Of a DNA stretch of 8,782 bases, positions 6,860 through 8,782 are shown piece by piece. A program made the translations under genes and the position numbers. The stretch is from positions 1 to 8,782 of the forward strand of contig UROS01000095.1 in NCBI GenBank assembly GCA_900549445.1, read 5' to 3'. Position 1 is the first letter of the stretch, and every line of letters begins with the position of its first letter. The notes under the pieces were generated by a model, which saw nothing but the letters and a program-made list of their open reading frames with translations, had not been told where the DNA came from and did not search any database. The stretch is from an uncultured Porphyromonadaceae bacterium (GTDB taxonomy: Bacteria; Bacteroidota; Bacteroidia; Bacteroidales; Muribaculaceae).

Positions 6860-7657
6860 TTATTTCGCTTCGGGACGGGTATAGCCGTCTTTTTCGCAAC
6901 GTTTCGACATAGCCTCAATACGTGCTTTTGTCTCCGGATGAGAGGAGAACATTTTAGTAATATAGCTCTGTTTTTGGGAAGAATCACCTTCAAGCGACTG
7001 GAGTTTTTCAAACGACATCACCATTCCCCACGGATTTTTGCCTTTCGAGACGAGAAAATCATAGCCGCAGTTGTCGGCTTCCTTTTCCTGTTTCTGGGAG
7101 AATTTAGCATTAATGAGCGACTGGCTGAGATTGCCGAGCTGCGACTCGGTCAGAGCTGCTGCCGTGCCGTTGGCTGAGGCGATGGCATCTTTTGCAGCTC
7201 CGGTAAGCAACTCGTTTTTAAAGGCATTTTTGGAGTGGCGCTTAATGACATGGCCGATTTCGTGGCCGATTACACCGAGAAGTTCATCGTCGTTTAAAAG
7301 ATCCATGAGTGAGGAAAAAACGCGCACACTTCCGTCGGGACAGGCGAATGCGTTTACGTCAATCACATTATAGACCTTAAAATTCAACGGAATACCATCA
7401 GCATCCGTAATTCCTTCGGTTAGTTTGGTCAGTCTCTGAGTATAGGGATCGTCGGCGGGTAGTACAGGGTTATTTTTATCCATCCAGTCAACGGATTCCT
7501 TCACGTAGGCAGCCATTTGCTCGTCGGTAAGCGTAAAAGCCTGAACAGCCTTCTGTGCCCCGCCGATAGCTTTTTTCAGATTAAACTGAGCGCTTGCAGA
7601 AAAAGAAGCGACGAGTGCAAATGCACATGCAAAGATTAAACTTTTTGCTGATTTCAT
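6860..7657 (-). CDS. Secreted M48 family zinc metalloprotease
   Basis: This is a 265-aa periplasmic or secreted metalloprotease of peptidase family M48, the group that includes E. coli LoiP and BepA. A signal peptide (basic N-terminus, hydrophobic residues about 7-19) ends at an ASA-Q site near residue 23. There is no good lipobox: C11 is preceded by F, so a lipoprotein is unlikely. The zinc site is VIGHEIGHVIKRHS, with H132, E133 and H136. The third ligand is in QEKEADNCGYDFL (E193), and the family FSSHPETKARIEAM block is at 238-250. VNAFACPDGSVRVFSSLMDLL (101-121) is the typical strand region before the active helix. No membrane domain or TPR repeats follow, so it is a minimal single-domain form. 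Such proteases usually act in envelope protein quality control; that role is inferred here. Confidence 0.92.
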   Translation of the reverse strand: MKSAKSLIFACAFALVASFSASAQFNLKKAIGGAQKAVQAFTLTDEQMAAYVKESVDWMDKNNPVLPADDPYTQRLTKLTEGITDADGIPLNFKVYNVIDVNAFACPDGSVRVFSSLMDLLNDDELLGVIGHEIGHVIKRHSKNAFKNELLTGAAKDAIASANGTAAALTESQLGNLSQSLINAKFSQKQEKEADNCGYDFLVSKGKNPWGMVMSFEKLQSLEGDSSQKQSYITKMFSSHPETKARIEAMSKRCEKDGYTRPEAK

Positions 7658-7686
7658 TATTGGTTTATTGATTTGGTTAGATGTTA

Positions 7687-7694
7687 CAATTATA
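7687..7694 (-). promoter_or_regulatory. Possible -7 box for the M48 protease gene
   Basis: Read on the - strand, TATAATTG differs from the Bacteroidota -7 consensus TAnnTTTG at one position and lies 29 bases upstream of the start codon. No matching TTTG is present at the -33 spacing; that position falls inside the neighbouring hairpin. The assignment is weak. Confidence 0.3.
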
Positions 7695-7709
7695 GCCCGA
7701 TTGATTCCA

Positions 7710-7738
7710 ATAAGAGCCTCCTGTCGGGAGGCTCTTAT
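7710..7738 (-). terminator. Hairpin between tRNA-Arg and the M48 gene
   Basis: A 12-bp perfect stem pairs 7710-7721 (ATAAGAGCCTCC) with 7727-7738 (GGAGGCTCTTAT) around a five-base loop. It lies 17 bases downstream of the tRNA gene and probably ends its transcript. The U-tract on the - strand is poor (TCTTATT, then GG), whereas the + strand reading is followed by AATTTTT, although no + gene lies nearby upstream. Confidence 0.7.
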
Positions 7739-7755
7739 AATTTTTGAACATTCTG

Positions 7756-7829
7756 TGATCCGGACGCGATTCGAACGCGTGACCGACTGCTTAGAAGGCA
7801 GTTGCTCTATCCAGCTGAGCTACCGGACC
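7756..7829 (-). tRNA. tRNA-Arg (anticodon TCT)
   Basis: The - strand gives a full 74-nt cloverleaf. The acceptor GGTCCGG pairs with CCGGATC, with one G-U pair. TAGCTCAGCTGGATAGAGCA forms the D arm. The anticodon stem ACTGC/GCAGT encloses the loop CTTCTAA, giving anticodon TCT, which reads AGA/AGG arginine codons. The T arm is ACGCG-TTCGAAT-CGCGT and the discriminator base is A. The 3' CCA is not encoded (the next bases are CAG), so it must be added after transcription. A strong promoter lies just upstream. Confidence 0.97.
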
Positions 7830-7852
7830 TACCTTGGTTGCTTTTGCGACCA

Positions 7853-7884
7853 CAAAGTTAGCGATTTTATTTCACTCCCGCAAA
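7853..7884 (-). promoter_or_regulatory. Bacteroidota sigma-ABfr-type promoter of tRNA-Arg
   Basis: On the - strand a -33 element TTTG (complement of 7881-7884) is followed by a 20-base spacer and a -7 element TAACTTTG (complement of 7853-7860). This is an exact match to the Bacteroides housekeeping consensus TTTG-N19-21-TAnnTTTG. The tRNA 5' end lies 23 bases further on, leaving a short leader to be trimmed. It is the clearest taxonomic signal in the window. Confidence 0.85.
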
Positions 7885-7946
7885 AACTACCGCTCGATTT
7901 TCTGGTACAACATATTATTTTATCGTGGCTTTTTTAACGTGTGGAC

Positions 7947-7976
7947 AAAAAAACCGCTGCCGGTTCCCGGCAGCGG
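7947..7976 (-). terminator. Intrinsic terminator of the DUF4465 gene
   Basis: A 10-bp GC-rich perfect stem pairs 7954-7963 (CCGCTGCCGG) with 7967-7976 (CCGGCAGCGG) around a three-base loop. On the - strand it is followed by seven T residues (complement of 7947-7953). It lies 60 bases past the stop of the DUF4465 gene. The rest of the gap between tRNA and that gene (7885-7946, 7977-8036) shows no other recognisable feature. Confidence 0.9.
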
Positions 7977-8036
7977 CCGCGCGCGAATTCGTCCGTGCGC
8001 TATTGGGCAGAAAAGAGTTGTGTGTCAGTTTCTTTT

Positions 8037-8740
8037 TTATCTTGCGATTTTGATTTTTGCATCGCCTGCTTTTACAATATATATGCCGGCGGGAAGTGAT
8101 GCAAGTGAGAAGGAACTCTGATCGGAAGACATCACAAGGTAACCCTCTGTATTATAAACAGCAGCAAATTCAGCTCCCTCCACACTGACAATATGGGAAG
8201 AACGGTTGTAGGAGATATTGCAACCGGTAGCTGTCAGGTTGGCAACCGACGATTGTCCGGCAGGTTTAACCTGCAATTTGTCGAGGCAAAAATAGCCCGG
8301 TGTGTTCATACCGTAATTTCCCGTGTCAGTACTGTCCATAGTAAAATAGATTTCATTGACGGTGCCGAGCGAAGTGAGATCCACATACATCCATCCACGG
8401 TTAATTGTAAGGCAACCGTTTTTATACGAAGCGAGCGATACTTCAATAGTTTTCTCCGATTCATCCGGGGCGATGCCATGGATAGTGAGAGTGAATTTGT
8501 CGTTGTTGGTAAACTCGCGCGAAAATGGGTTGCCTTCTTCCAAATTGTAGTAAGCATAACTGTTAAGATTGATGTAGACGCCTACAGGCTCGTAACTTTT
8601 ACCGTCGGAAAATGTGATGTCTACAGGTCGGCGCGACATATAAGCATTGTAATATGCGACCATATAAGGTACCGATGCGTTTACTACCGGAGCGCCATAG
8701 GAATCGAGTTTAACACTACCGTCGTCGTTGAGCTCTATTC
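8037..8740 (-). CDS. DUF4465 secreted protein with Por/T9SS-like C-terminal domain, 5' truncated
   Basis: The visible 233 residues are the C-terminal part of a protein whose N-terminus is lost at the contig end. The frame stays open through 8740, and the first in-frame stop upstream (8748-8750) lies in adapter sequence. The methionine coded at 8661-8663 is therefore probably internal: it sits in PYMVAYYNAY, which resembles the conserved YAVAYY of DUF4465. Other DUF4465 features are PVGVYINLNSYAYYNLEEG, the MYVDLTSLGTVNEIYFTMDS block and TGNYGMNTPGYFCLDKLQV. The last ~70 residues, including AAVYNTEGYLVMSS and LPAGIYIVKAGDAKIKIAR, resemble the C-terminal sorting domain (type A) used by the Bacteroidota type IX secretion system. 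It is probably secreted or surface-anchored; function is unknown. A full protein would normally carry a signal peptide, which cannot be seen here. Confidence 0.82.
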
Positions 8741-8782
8741 CTGTCTCTTATACACATCTGACGCTGCCGACGAATAGAGAGG
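8741..8782. other. Illumina Nextera adapter and index (sequencing artefact)
   Basis: Bases 8741-8759 read CTGTCTCTTATACACATCT, the 19-bp Tn5 mosaic end used in Nextera libraries. Bases 8760-8773 (GACGCTGCCGACGA) are the rest of the complement of the read-1 adapter. Bases 8774-8781 (ATAGAGAG) are the reverse complement of the i5 index CTCTCTAT (N/S502), and the final G fits the start of the following P5 adapter. This is not genomic DNA and should be trimmed. Confidence 0.98.

Noticed and set aside
6677..7177. A 166-codon + strand open frame running from the end of fcl across the terminator
   Set aside because: It overlaps two well-supported genes and a strong terminator, and its sequence shows no family features.
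6860..7657. The M48 protease as a lipoprotein with C11 as the lipidated cysteine
   Set aside because: Phe at -2 does not fit a lipobox and the cysteine is too early in the hydrophobic stretch; the ASA-Q site near 23 is a better cleavage site.
7973..7990. NotI (GCGGCCGC) and EcoRI (GAATTC) sites four bases apart, resembling a cloning polylinker
   Set aside because: The NotI site is partly formed by the native terminator stem, and flanking sequence on both sides fits normal genome context; probably coincidence.
7668..8121. Short + strand open frames over the tRNA and intergenic region
   Set aside because: They read across the tRNA gene, its promoter and a terminator on the opposite strand, with no plausible protein features.
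8037..8663. The methionine at 8661-8663 as the true start of the DUF4465 gene
   Set aside because: The frame remains open with family-like residues up to 8740, and the upstream stop that makes it look like a start lies in adapter sequence.
1..8740. CRISPR arrays, insertion sequences, integrases or long direct repeats
   Set aside because: None was found on reading both strands; the only repeats are the hairpins listed as terminators and the small quasi-palindrome.
8193..8777. A 194-codon open frame on the + strand at the right end
   Set aside because: It is antisense to the DUF4465 coding sequence and its last residues are translated Nextera adapter.

Overview
This 8.8 kb window reads as Bacteroidota DNA, most likely order Bacteroidales. 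The signs are a promoter ahead of a tRNA gene that matches the Bacteroides primary sigma-factor consensus (TTTG, 20 bases, TAnnTTTG), a lack of Shine-Dalgarno sites, a FucP-type sugar porter, and a DUF4465 secreted protein with a Por/T9SS-like C-terminal domain. GC is moderate, about 50-60% in sampled lines. A Muribaculaceae-like gut organism would fit, but the sequence alone does not settle family or genus.

Region 1 (46-6789, all + strand) is a tightly packed six-gene nucleotide-sugar and glycan cluster. The first gene, gmd, and the last, fcl, together make GDP-L-fucose from GDP-mannose. Between them lie a FucP-family sugar/H+ symporter, a CgeB-like GT-B glycosyltransferase, a flavoprotein of the UDP-galactopyranose mutase superfamily, and a two-domain protein joining an HxGH nucleotidylyltransferase to a compact GHMP-type sugar kinase. 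Three junctions overlap by 1-4 bases. The cluster ends at a strong, probably bidirectional hairpin terminator (6800-6842). The inner genes look like a sugar import or activation, isomerisation and transfer module placed inside the GDP-fucose pathway; the actual sugar cannot be read from the sequence.

Region 2 (6860-7884, - strand) holds a secreted M48 zinc metalloprotease and, upstream of it, tRNA-Arg(TCT) with a clear promoter. A hairpin separates the two.

Region 3 (7947-8740, - strand) holds a terminator and the 3' part of a DUF4465 surface/secreted protein whose N-terminus is missing.

Region 4 (8741-8782) is not biological. It is an Illumina Nextera transposase adapter followed by what appears to be an i5 index. 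The genomic sequence therefore stops at 8740, the window is the end of an assembly contig, and the DUF4465 gene is cut by it. No CRISPR array, insertion sequence, rRNA or phage gene was seen.
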